Assembly (NCBI RefSeq): GCF_900454495.1
Contig: NZ_UGSI01000001.1
Location: 3,963,501 to 4,027,500 of the forward strand
Direction: 5' to 3'
Length of the DNA stretch: 64,000 nt
Origin: Paenibacillus macerans
Lineage (GTDB): Bacteria; Bacillota; Bacilli; Paenibacillales; Paenibacillaceae
The notes under the pieces were generated by a model. That model was not told the DNA's origin. It saw nothing but the letters and a program-made list of their open reading frames with translations, and did no database searches. A program made the translations under genes and the position numbers. Positions within the stretch are counted from its first letter, which is position 1; the number at the start of each line of letters is the position of its first letter. Below are positions 17,301-25,072 of the stretch, one piece after another.

Positions 17301-18219
17301 CCCAGCGCATCAAGATTTGAATACTGAAAGCATCCATAATTTGACCCGCCAAGCCTCGGGCGGTCAGATTAGCGGTTTTGCTCATCATGCCGTCAAATTC
17401 GCCCATACCTTTGAGAATGAGCTGAATAGCCTTATCAGCGGGTAGTAAGCCTTGTTCGGAGAGCTTGCGAACCTGAGCAATGGACATCCCCATACCTTCG
17501 GCGATATACTTCCACGCTTGCACGCCCGCGTCGGTAAGTTGATTCATATCCTCGGCAGAAACCCGACCAAGGGCACGCATTTGACCGAGCGCATAAACGA
17601 TCCGCTCTATCGATTCTGTACCCCCACCCATTGCCGCAGAAACGTTACCGATCTGCGTCAGCATCGGGATAATTTCATCTGCACCGAATCCGCGTACAAG
17701 CAGCCCTTTAGCCTGCTCAATGACTTCCTTTTGGCCGAATGGCGTATCCTTCGCAAATTGCTGCACTTCCGCCATCAGCTTCTGAGCTTTACCCACGCTC
17801 TTTAGCATGGTTTCAAAGCCAATCTGTGCCTGGGAAAAATCATCGGCAAGGCTAATGGGTATAACGATCCCACCAACGCCGCTAGCGCCAAGGCCGAGTA
17901 AACCAAGTGTCGAGGTCATTCCTCGGACAATCGCGCGCAAGGGGCGCGTGGCAAGGTCAAGTACTCGTACAGTAATGCGGTATGTCCCGCCGACCATGCG
18001 CCGGGCATATGATCCAACTTGCCGGATCACATTAGAAGCCCGATCCAAGGCATAGATCGCGAGCTGCCAGCGGCTTCGGTTCATACCATCAAGCCGCTTT
18101 TTTGTTTTCTCAACAATTTTGTCAAAACGACTGACTTTTTTCTCCGCATTAGATAAACCGGGTTCGGAATGATCTTCGACCGTTACCGGTATTTCTATGC
18201 GATATACTTCTTCAGCCAT
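14323..18219 (-). CDS. Tail tape measure protein
   Basis: 1,298 residues; sets tail length. Order: N-terminal helical region; the conserved tape-measure domain (IGFETMLKSVGKAQKLMAEVQQFAKDTPFG to LLPADKAIQLILKGMGEF, about residues 130-280); helical rod; Gly/Ala-rich hydrophobic hairpins (about 690-760); three Trp-rich repeats of about 38 residues (FNGEWW...KW..V..WA..SWE, about 793-910); then a duplicated module. In that module YARGGFVTRPHIGLVGEAGP...RPYANGGIVG (about 931-986) recurs as YARGGFITQPHFGLVGEAGP...RPYAFGGIVG (about 1164-1220), with a second Gly-rich hairpin between. The start lies 4 bases after the stop of the frameshifted chaperone. Confidence 0.95.
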   Translation of the reverse strand: MAEEVYRIEIPVTVEDHSEPGLSNAEKKVSRFDKIVEKTKKRLDGMNRSRWQLAIYALDRASNVIRQVGSYARRMVGGTYRITVRVLDLATRPLRAIVRGMTSTLGLLGLGASGVGGIVIPISLADDFSQAQIGFETMLKSVGKAQKLMAEVQQFAKDTPFGQKEVIEQAKGLLVRGFGADEIIPMLTQIGNVSAAMGGGTESIERIVYALGQMRALGRVSAEDMNQLTDAGVQAWKYIAEGMGMSIAQVRKLSEQGLLPADKAIQLILKGMGEFDGMMSKTANLTARGLAGQIMDAFSIQILMRWGKGLQSAVIPRLQKVNEWLGNNQDKLERWGDTLEKTAKEGADWVLRRLENAFGYIQRRYLDNPEFNRLDFAGKIRFIFNDLNSLFMEWWQSKGQAQVEKISGKIGAAIGGGLGGFIMAALGVADPDKLNESPFIQAGATAGHSFLEAFLEAFDAGKIAEKAKEAFLNIQPTWLGGETSSPMGQALALLFDAWMISKIGKILKGPATAVKGMSKGAQTITRWFKGGSSVAETATTAAATTAAATRTTATAAETATRSPWYKRWFGGSKGTTSTPSTVPAGPAANLPENYRPAGKQFWNNIPLDRTYSRDEVVSMANSGQLQRFNELEKAFGSVPTPKTSWWKSLFKGGGKGLGLLSRTAGKLALPLSIGLDVASIATAAPGTERNRAIGGAVGGWGGFAAGAAGGAAVGSVVPGLGTAVGGLIGGIIGGLGGGAIGDWIGSKGEEISNWFSSTLWPSLKDGASATWTWISDTGPKSIAKGVGFAVGYIGETLFNGEWWNEKWSAVEAWSDASWEGAKQTWNNAISAIEATIFSGEWWSEKWQGVQTWAANSWEGAQEIWNSALNAINNTLFNGEWWQSKWDNVKGWASSAWESIKGGWGKFWDKIGGAFEEGKEAGQQAAGGGAKAYARGGFVTRPHIGLVGEAGPEAIIPLSAGKRDRGLDLWERAGQMLGVRPYANGGIVGSSLSGAKNFIDKNNDTIGYGAGYAEGIHSSFKSVSNQRQKRYEKRMTSATSEAEKIARRSEGHELRRAIKQAKKFTRVTKLVGKFVRPVGYAMDAWDIVTAAPKDRGRQIAKVAGGIGGGIAGGAAAGALLGTFLMPGVGTAIGGAIGGLIGAMAGEKLATGLYDSIFGRRNKHKKYARGGFITQPHFGLVGEAGPEAIIPLSSGKRDRGLDLWERAGRMLGVRPYAFGGIVGPVTAPGAPVFAPVAPMAPGGATSGQTINLGGIQFSITVENGNGQGIIEAIREHGDEIADEIAEKIGARLDESTNNSV

Positions 18220-18223
18220 GCGA

Positions 18224-18894
18224 TCACCCCTTTTGTTTCGCCAGTATAGCTCGCCGTTCTTCGGCTTCGGCTTCCAAGGTCATCGACATGGAGGCAAAAC
18301 AAAAAAGCCGCTCACCTTCGGGCAGCTTCATGATTTCGCTCGGGAGCTTTCCCTGGCGCTGAAAGATGTGGTGCAGGAGGGTTGCTTTTCCTCCTGCCCG
18401 AATCAGTTTTTTACAACTTCTTCAGCCTCGTTGTCCTCTTCATCATCAAGGTCATACCCGGAGAGCCGGTCGATCTGTTCGATGATCGCTTCCTTTTCGC
18501 CAGGTAGCAAAACTTTGTCGATCAGTTGCACCCCGCTAAGGACATTGAGCTGCTCCCAAGCTTTTTTATTGTCCCAGACCTTTTTGCGGTCTTCGGAATC
18601 GGTTGCTTCATAGATCAGGTTAGACCGATAACGAGCGGCATCTGTGTCTTCCGGCATTTTGATTCCGCCCAGGCGACGATTCTTTTTGTACTTCGTGGCC
18701 TTGTCCCGGCAAGCATTGTATTCTTCTTCGGATAACGGACGAATACGAAAGCGGAAAAGGACCTTGCCTTTGCGGGAAACTTCAATAGTTTTCCGATCTT
18801 CGACCGTGTCGCTTGCGGCCTCCAGCAGCCCACGCAAGATGTCGGTTTCGTTCTCCAACAGTTCTTCTGGCTGCAATTGCTTTTCTTTATCCAT
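18224..18894 (-). CDS. xkdN: Tail assembly chaperone, -1 frameshift product (223 residues)
   Basis: Reading into the -1 frame at the slippery site adds 60 residues, starting LIRAGGKATLLHHIFQRQGK and including a helix ...PEGERLFCFASMSM then TLEAEAEERRAILAKQKG, and stops with TGA 4 bases before the tape measure ATG. The extension has no in-frame stop, no start of its own, and an amino-acid profile like the C-terminal halves of lambda gpGT-type fusions. In characterised phages the long form recruits the tail tube protein to the tape measure while the short form coats it. The whole frame was translated base by base. Confidence 0.88.
18373..18412 (-). promoter_or_regulatory. Programmed -1 frameshift signal: A AAA AAC heptamer and hairpin
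   Basis: Minus strand: heptamer A_AAA_AAC (18412-18406) in exact zero-frame phase (GTA AAA AAC TGA), stop codon immediately after, an 8-base spacer, then a perfect 8-bp hairpin GCAGGAGG / CCTCCTGC (18397-18390 and 18380-18373) with a 9-base loop. Heptamer class, spacer length and stem are all those of efficient bacterial and phage -1 frameshift sites; the stem's GGAGG could also pair with 16S rRNA. Confidence 0.9.
18403..18894 (-). CDS. xkdN: Tail assembly chaperone, short (unshifted) form (XkdN-like)
   Basis: 163 residues, acidic C-terminus DDEEDNEAEEVVKN. The fold block VSRKGKVLFRFRIRPLSEEEYNACRDKATKYKKN matches XkdN-type chaperones that coat the tape measure protein during tail assembly. 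It sits between tube and tape measure genes, the invariant place for this gene in long-tailed phages. Its last two sense codons, AAA AAC, form a slippery heptamer with the preceding A, and translation can shift into the frame that continues to the tape measure gene (separate entry). Confidence 0.9.
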   Translation of the reverse strand: MDKEKQLQPEELLENETDILRGLLEAASDTVEDRKTIEVSRKGKVLFRFRIRPLSEEEYNACRDKATKYKKNRRLGGIKMPEDTDAARYRSNLIYEATDSEDRKKVWDNKKAWEQLNVLSGVQLIDKVLLPGEKEAIIEQIDRLSGYDLDDEEDNEAEEVVKN

Positions 18895-18935
18895 TGTTAT
18901 TACCTCCGTTTTTTAATGTTGAATATCGGGGTTTA

Positions 18936-19382
18936 TTATTTGGGAATCCGCAGAACGCCGGTAAAGTTGAATACCGCGTCCGGTGCTTGCGACCGCAAGC
19001 TATCAACCAGCTTTTGCAATAAGATAGCATCTCGGATAACCGTCTCTGTAAAGGTAAGAGTCATGGTATAGCTTTGCATGAGCGCCCAGGTATGCTTTTG
19101 CCCGGCGGGCTGATAATCGCTGTTGGTGATGTTAAACTGCGCCTGCCAGGTGTTAATCTCCGCCAAAAAGTTTCCGTCGCCGTCATACAACTCGCCGCTG
19201 TAGCCACGAAGGATGTTGCGAAAATCCAACATGCCGTTATCGAGCGTCTGTTGAAGTTCCGGCGGTGTATTGACGCGGAAGGACCACGACCGCTGAATGA
19301 TCTCGCCAGGTTGTACATTTGCTAAGTCAATACTCCCGTCCGGGACACAATCCCGGAAAATATATCTTGCATCAGTTGCCAT
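18936..19382 (-). CDS. xkdM: Tail tube protein (XkdM-like)
   Basis: 148 residues, length of the XkdM family. Begins MATDARYIFRDCVPDGSIDLANV and contains the tube signature GYSGELYDGDGNFLAEINTWQAQFNITNSDYQPAGQKHTWAL, where alternating strands build the ring. Hexameric rings of this protein form the inner tube inside the contractile sheath encoded just upstream. Confidence 0.92.
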   Translation of the reverse strand: MATDARYIFRDCVPDGSIDLANVQPGEIIQRSWSFRVNTPPELQQTLDNGMLDFRNILRGYSGELYDGDGNFLAEINTWQAQFNITNSDYQPAGQKHTWALMQSYTMTLTFTETVIRDAILLQKLVDSLRSQAPDAVFNFTGVLRIPK

Positions 19383-19398
19383 CGCTGTTTAAGCCTCC

Positions 19399-20814
19399 TT
19401 ATGCCGATTGCGGCGAGAATTGGAACCCGAAATCCATGTACAGCTTTTCGATGCTGTCCAAGTCCACGAGGTCCGTAAACCGGAACCAAGCCGAATCACC
19501 TTGCGGGGGGGTGTCCGGGTCCACGATCAATTGCCCGCTTTCCAGCCCACCCTCACGGATCATCATTTGGATAATCCCGTTTGCTATGGTGATCACAAAA
19601 GCGCGGCCATCATCATTGTTTGTCCAATTGCCAAGGTACGGGTGGAGCGTCAAAATGATCCGGTCAATCAGTTCGTACCGGGTCCGGGTCCGGCGGATTT
19701 TCTTCCAACCTTCGTCCTCGTCGGCCAGCAGCGTGACTTTGGTATTAATGCCATAGTCAATTTGCGCCAAGCCGTCGGGGTTGAGCGAGAAGGTCAGCAT
19801 GCCGGATAGAATCGCTTCTTTGTACTGCGCATTTGTCAGCTCGCCGATGACGCCAATCGAACCGGTCATTGGAACATGGGTCAAGCTGGCATTGTATGCG
19901 CTGGAGGCAATCACCCCAGCGACGCGAGCCGCCGCTTTTGCGCCTTCCAATTTGCCGCTTGCGGTCGAAAATCCATTTCCAACATAAACCATGGCAAAGT
20001 CGTTAAATGCCTTAGCGTTCTGCTTCCGCGTCTCAAAGGCAACGCTGGTCGGCTCGCCAACCACGCCGATTAAACGCCCTCCGCCCTCGGAAAGCATTCG
20101 TTTAACGAACGAATGGAGGGAGGCATGTACACCCACGTCCTCTGAATCGACGGTGATCGTATCAAAAAACTTGCGCTCCAGTAATACAAATGCATCCGCA
20201 TAGTCAATGCCGGTGACGGTTGGATCAGCGCCGTCCTTAAGCGGCACGTCCAGCAGTTCGTCCAGCTCGCTGCCGTCGGCCAGCTTGATGGCCGTCAAAA
20301 ACTTACTGCCGGAATTAACCGCCTCGACAAGGTGAGCCGCCTCGTTTGCTCCTTTGGCAAACAGCAGCCGTTCAAGCTGTCGGGTTTCCTCGTGCAGCAG
20401 CAACTCGCGGGATGCCGGGTCTTCCAGCGTATCGCGAATCGTCGCGGTAAGCCGCCTTGTCGTCGGGTACTTGGTGAGCAACCGGACGACTTTGACTCCC
20501 GGATCGGCGGTGTTTTCCAGCTCAAGCTTGGCCTGCGAACCACCCGTACCAACACGTACCGCCAGTACGGTGCTGGCTCCACCTATAAACATCTCATTAA
20601 CCGTATCTGGCCCGTAGCCGCTACCGAGTTTTTCCGCGACATTCCCGGCCTCGATGGTGATCACTTCGCCCAGCGGTCCCCAATTTGACTTGACCACCGC
20701 AGCGGCTACGCCGACTGTACCGGTCACGATACGGGCACCGCCAGCGTTGTGCCAACGGATGTAAACGTCCGGGCGAACCTTTTGCTCGCCTAATACAAAA
20801 GTAGCTCCTGGCAT
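19399..20814 (-). CDS. xkdK: Contractile tail sheath protein (XkdK-like)
   Basis: 471 residues. N-terminal domain with PGATFVLGEQKVRPDVYIRWHNAGGARIVTGTVGVAAAVVKSNWGPLGEVITI, a middle protruding domain, and the conserved C-terminal domain LIDRIILTLHPYLGNWTNNDDGRAFVITIANGIIQMMIREGGLESGQLIVD. These are the defining regions of phage tail sheaths. Its presence fixes the morphotype as a myophage. Confidence 0.95.
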   Translation of the reverse strand: MPGATFVLGEQKVRPDVYIRWHNAGGARIVTGTVGVAAAVVKSNWGPLGEVITIEAGNVAEKLGSGYGPDTVNEMFIGGASTVLAVRVGTGGSQAKLELENTADPGVKVVRLLTKYPTTRRLTATIRDTLEDPASRELLLHEETRQLERLLFAKGANEAAHLVEAVNSGSKFLTAIKLADGSELDELLDVPLKDGADPTVTGIDYADAFVLLERKFFDTITVDSEDVGVHASLHSFVKRMLSEGGGRLIGVVGEPTSVAFETRKQNAKAFNDFAMVYVGNGFSTASGKLEGAKAAARVAGVIASSAYNASLTHVPMTGSIGVIGELTNAQYKEAILSGMLTFSLNPDGLAQIDYGINTKVTLLADEDEGWKKIRRTRTRYELIDRIILTLHPYLGNWTNNDDGRAFVITIANGIIQMMIREGGLESGQLIVDPDTPPQGDSAWFRFTDLVDLDSIEKLYMDFGFQFSPQSA

Positions 20815-20817
20815 GGG

Positions 20818-21030
20818 TTACACCTGCTTCCCTTTAAAGTTCTGTATAGCCTTTTCGATTTCGGCGCGGGTGAGCTGTTCTTTGTCCACCCGCCGAAGCG
20901 CACCGGCCATCACATCCACGGTTACCCCAAATACATGGGCCGCGGCTAAAATTTCTGTTTTGGTGTACGCCGGTTCAGCTTTCTTCTTTAGCACTTTGTT
21001 ATCCTGTTTTTCCTTTGTGGAATCTGACAT
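20818..21030 (-). CDS. Small phage protein upstream of the sheath gene
   Basis: 70 residues from ATG at 21030, preceded by GGAGGT at spacing 7. Lys-rich N-terminus (MSDSTKEKQDNKVLKKKAEPAYTKTEILAAAHVFGVTVDVMAGALRRV) then a helical pair. Small proteins of this size and position occur before sheath genes in PBSX-like tails; a role in assembly is possible but not shown. The upstream extension of the frame overlaps the next gene and is not used. Confidence 0.7.
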   Translation of the reverse strand: MSDSTKEKQDNKVLKKKAEPAYTKTEILAAAHVFGVTVDVMAGALRRVDKEQLTRAEIEKAIQNFKGKQV

Positions 21031-21031
21031 G

Positions 21032-21856
21032 CTATGCACCTCCAATATGGATATGGTTGAGGCGTTCAGCGTGCATGGCGGGGCGGAGGATGCCAAACCG
21101 CACGTCGAGCGCGATTTGTCCGGCGCGAAACGGGTCCAGGGAACTGTCCGCATTGACGCGCTGGATCATCATGCGGGACTGATCCTGCATGGTGACCTGG
21201 CCGTCAAGCGCGAGTTGCCGCACGGTCCGATCCAGCCATCCATTGCGGGCGGGAGCGTTGGGCACGAGCATATGCCCACGCATGGTCGCGTCGATCCACG
21301 CCCCCCAGGGCATCGTTTGAACGCTGCGGGTTGCATCAAGTCTCCAATACAGGGCGGGCGTCTCGTCCGACGGATTCCAACTTCGCGGGTCCGTCTGCAT
21401 GCTCGGAAACCGTTGCGCCGTCCAGGCCGATAATGCTGATGCGGGATCTGGCTCCACCGGAACATGCAGCAGCCAGCCGAGGGAAAACACCTCAAACTGG
21501 ACACCCCGTGTTATGGCGTCGAACTTTTCGTCCAGCATGTCCGCGCTGGTCGAGCCGGTAAACCGGCACAAGATCACTTCGCCGGTGATGCTGTCCGTTA
21601 GTAGCCGGTGATCGAGGGCGTCAATCACAGCAGAGACGAGGCTATCCACATGCTTGAATTGCGTGTGTGCCACATACGGCCAAACCTCGATTAGCGTACT
21701 GTTTCCCGCCCAGTCGTTTTCATCCGATTCAGACCCTTTGGTCATGACCAGATATGGCTTTTCCTCGTCCGCCGCTGCCGCATCCGTCTCAAAAATGCGG
21801 CCACCGATTACGGGGATTTGATCAATGAGCTGTTGACGAATCAATCCGCGCATCAT
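21032..21856 (-). CDS. Putative tail completion/terminator protein
   Basis: 274 residues, longer than the usual 120-190 for this slot. The N-terminal 120 residues (LIRQQLIDQIPVIGGRIFETDAAAADEEKPYLVMTKGS...VWPYVAHTQFKHVDSLVSAVIDALDHRLLT) look like DUF3168-type tail completion proteins, which cap the tube at the head end. The remaining half, with several Trp, has no recognised relative and may be a second domain. Coupled to the upstream gene by overlap. Confidence 0.6.
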   Translation of the reverse strand: MMRGLIRQQLIDQIPVIGGRIFETDAAAADEEKPYLVMTKGSESDENDWAGNSTLIEVWPYVAHTQFKHVDSLVSAVIDALDHRLLTDSITGEVILCRFTGSTSADMLDEKFDAITRGVQFEVFSLGWLLHVPVEPDPASALSAWTAQRFPSMQTDPRSWNPSDETPALYWRLDATRSVQTMPWGAWIDATMRGHMLVPNAPARNGWLDRTVRQLALDGQVTMQDQSRMMIQRVNADSSLDPFRAGQIALDVRFGILRPAMHAERLNHIHIGGA

Positions 21857-22302
21857 GTATCCCTCCAGACATCACGCACCGCTTTGCGCAGCGTACCGAT
21901 ATGACGCTGCACGGTCGGTTTAATGATCGGCCTTGGTTTCATCCCTTTGACCGACCTGGCGATCACGTATTGACCGCCGCCAACTGGGAAGCGGAGAGCC
22001 TTTTTGTTCTTCGGCTTGATCACACGTTTCTTCGGGCCGTATAAGCCGGTTCCGGTTTCGAGATACCCGCCGGAACGCATCGTATGTGCCAAATAAACAA
22101 CCACCATTCGGTCTTTTTGGCCGACCTGACGCACATCTGCACCACCTTGGATTCCTTGCCGGGTGTGGCCGGTGCGATCCTCCCAGGACGCTTTTTGCTT
22201 CGCGTCGCCTTCCATGATCTTACCGACATGCTTGGCAACAAGCAGCGTCGCCACCTTACGGCGTTCGATTTTAGCCCGAACTTCATCCAGGATCGACATC
22301 AC
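21853..22302 (-). CDS. HK97-gp10-like head-tail joining protein
   Basis: 149 residues. Contains the gp10-like pattern RKVATLLVAKHVGKIMEGDAKQKASWEDRTGHTRQGI then YLETGTGLYGPKKRVIKPKNKKALRFPV and a C-terminal KPRPIIKPTVQRHIGTLRKAVRDVW. Proteins of this family sit between connector and tail. Overlaps both neighbours by 4 bases. Confidence 0.82.
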   Translation of the reverse strand: MMSILDEVRAKIERRKVATLLVAKHVGKIMEGDAKQKASWEDRTGHTRQGIQGGADVRQVGQKDRMVVVYLAHTMRSGGYLETGTGLYGPKKRVIKPKNKKALRFPVGGGQYVIARSVKGMKPRPIIKPTVQRHIGTLRKAVRDVWRDT

Positions 22303-22682
22303 TTCGTCCTTTCTAGGTCACATACATAGCCGCATATTTCGTTTTGCACAATCTGCGGATGAACAGATGTGATCCGAAATTTCCCGTGCGGATAGGCTTC
22401 GAATTCCTGGGTAACATCTGGCCCGCTCGGTAGGTTGGCCGTGTAGTCGGCAAGCAGGGAGTAGCTATCACTTACCTCTTTTCGGCCCGCCTTTTCAGAG
22501 ACGATTTCCGCCCGTTCCCGCGATTCTACGAAAATGCGCGCGGTTAGTGGACCGATCTGTGATTTGATTTCCTCGAACCCGCCGCCCGACTTCACCTTTT
22601 GGGTAACGCCAATGGTGACTTCCGTTGGGTTTTGACGGATATTCCAGCCGATATGGGCCTTTCTGACTGCCGCGTCGATCAT
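22299..22682 (-). CDS. Putative head closure/joining protein
   Basis: 127 residues, beta-rich with no strong family match by eye: WNIRQNPTEVTIGVTQKVKSGGGFEEIKSQIGPLTARIFVESRERAEIVSEKAG, and a conserved-looking EFEAYPHGKFRITSVHPQIVQNEICGYVCDLE. By position (after the connector, before the gp10-like gene) it should be a head-closure subunit. Function inferred from gene order only. Confidence 0.6.
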   Translation of the reverse strand: MIDAAVRKAHIGWNIRQNPTEVTIGVTQKVKSGGGFEEIKSQIGPLTARIFVESRERAEIVSEKAGRKEVSDSYSLLADYTANLPSGPDVTQEFEAYPHGKFRITSVHPQIVQNEICGYVCDLERTK

Positions 22683-23048
22683 TTAAAACACCTCCGGGCG
22701 CTTGACGGATAGCATAAAACTTCCTGCCGCATTAGACGGGGGAGCTTGCGCCATACCATCGAATGTCTCGGCCATCTTGAGGGCCGCAGCAAGTGCCTTA
22801 GAAAGATCGACCCGTTCGTATTGTTCTGCACCTGTCGTATAGGAAGCAATGTCACCAAGCCGTTTTTGAATCTTAGCTGCTTTGCGCCGCCATCCTTCAG
22901 CGGCTGCGGCATAAAGGTTTGACGCCGACTGGATCAGCCGGTCCAACCGGGCGTCGGTAAAGGCGGTATCCTTATCGGTACCGCCCTTAGGTATTTCCTC
23001 ATCGAGCAACTCACGGAGTTCCTCGCGAACCTCTTTGGACGGTGTCAC
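22683..23048 (-). CDS. Putative head-tail connector (gp36-like)
   Basis: 121 residues from a GTG with a GGGGGG ribosome site 6 bases upstream; a longer version to 23099 runs through the hairpin after the capsid gene and is unlikely. Helical: PSKEVREELRELLDEEIPKGGTDKDTAFTDARLDRLIQSASNLYAAAAEGWRRKAAKIQ. The TDARLDRLIQSASNLYAAAAEGW helix pair resembles phage connectors of the gp6/gp36 class found right after the capsid gene. Confidence 0.65.
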   Translation of the reverse strand: MTPSKEVREELRELLDEEIPKGGTDKDTAFTDARLDRLIQSASNLYAAAAEGWRRKAAKIQKRLGDIASYTTGAEQYERVDLSKALAAALKMAETFDGMAQAPPSNAAGSFMLSVKRPEVF

Positions 23049-23069
23049 ATGCAACCCCCCACGCCAAAG

Positions 23070-23091
23070 AGAGCCGAGCAAACCCGGCTCC
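23070..23091 (-). terminator. Hairpin after the major capsid gene
   Basis: GAGCCG / CGGCTC stem with an 8-base loop just past the capsid stop, followed on the minus strand by TCTTTGG rather than a long T-run. It may be a partial terminator or a processing site that favours capsid expression over downstream tail genes. Confidence 0.4.
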
Positions 23092-23126
23092 TTTGTCAAT
23101 TATTTTGATAATTTTTGATAATGGCG

Positions 23127-24158
23127 CTATTGCAGCGCGATCTCCTGAACATTTTCTTCGATGGCTGCATACACGCCGCGATAAGCGTAGCCGATCATTT
23201 GAGCTTGCACCAGGCGGGATAAATCGCCTTGCGTCGTTTCGATCTGTAAATCCCGTTTTAAAAGCTCTTTGAAACCACGCTTGCCGCGAATCAGGTACGC
23301 CTTTCCAGGCGCTACGCCCGCATAGGTATGTTCCTTCTTGCCGACCGTGACCGAATAGCCGTCATAGTAAATGACCGTCGTGATACCGCTGATTGCTGCG
23401 TAGGTTGTCCCGTTATAAGTGAAGCCCTTCAGCGCCGTTTCGATGGCGTTCCGGTCTGCACTATTGGCAAGCAGGATGCTGCCTTGACGCTTTGCGGTTC
23501 CTGCCGAACTGGTGGCAGCATCCAACGTCCGCCAGATGGACACCCAGCGCTCTTCGCCCTCCTTACCCTGAAACGCCGTTTTGTTCGCCGGTTTGTACGT
23601 GAACGAAACGATAGGAGAAAGGTGGATATGATTTAGCAGGGCATTGTAACCTTCGCCCATCGCCCGGTTCATGATGTCAATTTCAAATGTACGGTTGAAG
23701 TCGATCATTTGCTTGGTGTATTCAAAGGCCGCGCTATACGTCACGATCCGAGCGGTCGGACCTTGTTCCGCGCGCACCGAGCCGAATTTCACTTCCTGGC
23801 CCTCCATATGTTCGGCAAAGATGACCGCGCCGGACAATGCCCATTTGGCATCCAGCAACTCCGGCAAGTTAGCATCGGAAATCAGTTCATAGATTTCCTT
23901 GTACAGCAAAGGAACCTTTTCGCGGCCCAGCTCCACATCAAGGGCCACTTTGCCCAGCAGCTCCTTGAAGCTTTCGGCGCTGCCCAAGGACAGCATTTCG
24001 CCCACCGGCTTGGCCCAGCGGGGGATTGACATTTCCCCGTTGACGATCTTCTTGATCGCTTCGAACCGCTGGCCGTCCAGTACGAAAGGAACTCGGCTTT
24101 CAATGGTTCCCTGCCGACGCTTCGCCTTTTCACTCTCAAACGATATGACTTTGAACAT
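23127..24158 (-). CDS. Major capsid protein
   Basis: 343 residues, within the range of Mu gpT / HK97-fold capsids. Visible elements: an E-loop-like N-terminal region, P-domain helices LLGKVALDVELGREKVPLLYKEIYELI, and the A-domain strands GYSVTVGKKEHTYAGVAPGKAYLIRGKRGFKELLKRDLQIETTQGDLSRLVQAQMIGYAYRGVYAAIEENVQEIALQ. Position after protease/scaffold and DUF2190 protein supports the call. Confidence 0.88.
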   Translation of the reverse strand: MFKVISFESEKAKRRQGTIESRVPFVLDGQRFEAIKKIVNGEMSIPRWAKPVGEMLSLGSAESFKELLGKVALDVELGREKVPLLYKEIYELISDANLPELLDAKWALSGAVIFAEHMEGQEVKFGSVRAEQGPTARIVTYSAAFEYTKQMIDFNRTFEIDIMNRAMGEGYNALLNHIHLSPIVSFTYKPANKTAFQGKEGEERWVSIWRTLDAATSSAGTAKRQGSILLANSADRNAIETALKGFTYNGTTYAAISGITTVIYYDGYSVTVGKKEHTYAGVAPGKAYLIRGKRGFKELLKRDLQIETTQGDLSRLVQAQMIGYAYRGVYAAIEENVQEIALQ

Positions 24159-24173
24159 GATTGATTACCCTCC

Positions 24174-24575
24174 TTATGCCTGCGGACCGAGTAGGAACCA
24201 AATGACATTGTTCGCATCTTTGCCATTGGTCACGCGGCCAACAAGCCGATTATCCGTCGCGGTTTCGGTGATTTTTTTAGTCGTGGCGTTCCAGTAGAGG
24301 GCCGCTCCCTTCGCAAACGTCTGACTGGTGCTGATCTGATCGGTTTCAAATTCCGCTTGCTCAATCGTCAGCACCAACTCTTTGGTTTCGCCTGCACCAG
24401 TTACGACATTTTGCATCGCCAGGCCGAAAAAGCCATCCAACAAAACCCATTCCCCGGCGGTGACGGTCGTGTTCTGCGGCACTGTCACTGTAACGGACTT
24501 GCCGTCGCTAACCTTCGAGCGGGCCAGCGCGTGAGCCGTGACCGGAGCCGGATTGCCTTGGTATCTTGTATCCAT
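24174..24575 (-). CDS. DUF2190 capsid decoration protein
   Basis: 133 residues, beta-rich: VTVTVPQNTTVTAGEWVLLDGFFGLAMQNVVTGAGETKELVLTIEQAEFETDQI, then AKGAALYWNATTKKITETATDNRLVGRV. This is the DUF2190 pattern (lambda gpD-like decoration or fibre protein) that usually precedes or follows the capsid gene in Mu-like phages. Confidence 0.88.
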   Translation of the reverse strand: MDTRYQGNPAPVTAHALARSKVSDGKSVTVTVPQNTTVTAGEWVLLDGFFGLAMQNVVTGAGETKELVLTIEQAEFETDQISTSQTFAKGAALYWNATTKKITETATDNRLVGRVTNGKDANNVIWFLLGPQA

Positions 24576-24589
24576 CGCGTTTTCCCTCC

Positions 24590-25072
24590 TTAGATCGGCA
24601 CGCTATCCGTTTGCACGGACGAGCTGCCAGGTTGTTGGCGGTTATCCTTGGCGGAACCACCGATAAACGACGGCGTCCCGACTTGCATCTGGCTGACCAT
24701 CGCCTTGATAGAATCGTCTGCCAGCAGGCTGTCGATCTCGCCGACAATCGTTTCTTTCGTTTGTCCTTGCTTCGGCGTGATCATTCTTGCAATCAAGGTT
24801 TGCGCCATTTCACCGGAAACTTTTTCCCGGACCGCGTCTTTCACTTCTTGACCCAACGCGGCCTGCTGGTTGTCCTTGAGCGCCTTCACGGCTTGCTCCA
24901 CGCTTGCCAGCAATTGCCCGTCCTCGGTCACGCCAAGCGCTTGCTTCACTTTGTCGAGCAGCTCCAGTTTGGCGGCGGTGTCCGCATCCAACGCGGCGAT
25001 GATGTCTTGTAGGGTCACCTCGCCAGCGGCCAGTTTCACCTTGAGCTGTGCAAGCAATTCTTTCCAACCCAT
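24590..25072 (-). CDS. Nested in-frame scaffold protein (Mu gpZ-like)
   Basis: 160 residues identical to the C-terminal part of the protease gene, starting at an internal ATG (MGWKELLAQLKVKLAAGEVT). A perfect ribosome site GAAGGAGG lies 7 bases before this ATG, far better than chance inside a coding region. The product is helical and acidic/basic patterned like a scaffold. Independent start sites for scaffold inside a protease gene are known in Mu and lambda (Nu3). Confidence 0.78.
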   Translation of the reverse strand: MGWKELLAQLKVKLAAGEVTLQDIIAALDADTAAKLELLDKVKQALGVTEDGQLLASVEQAVKALKDNQQAALGQEVKDAVREKVSGEMAQTLIARMITPKQGQTKETIVGEIDSLLADDSIKAMVSQMQVGTPSFIGGSAKDNRQQPGSSSVQTDSVPI

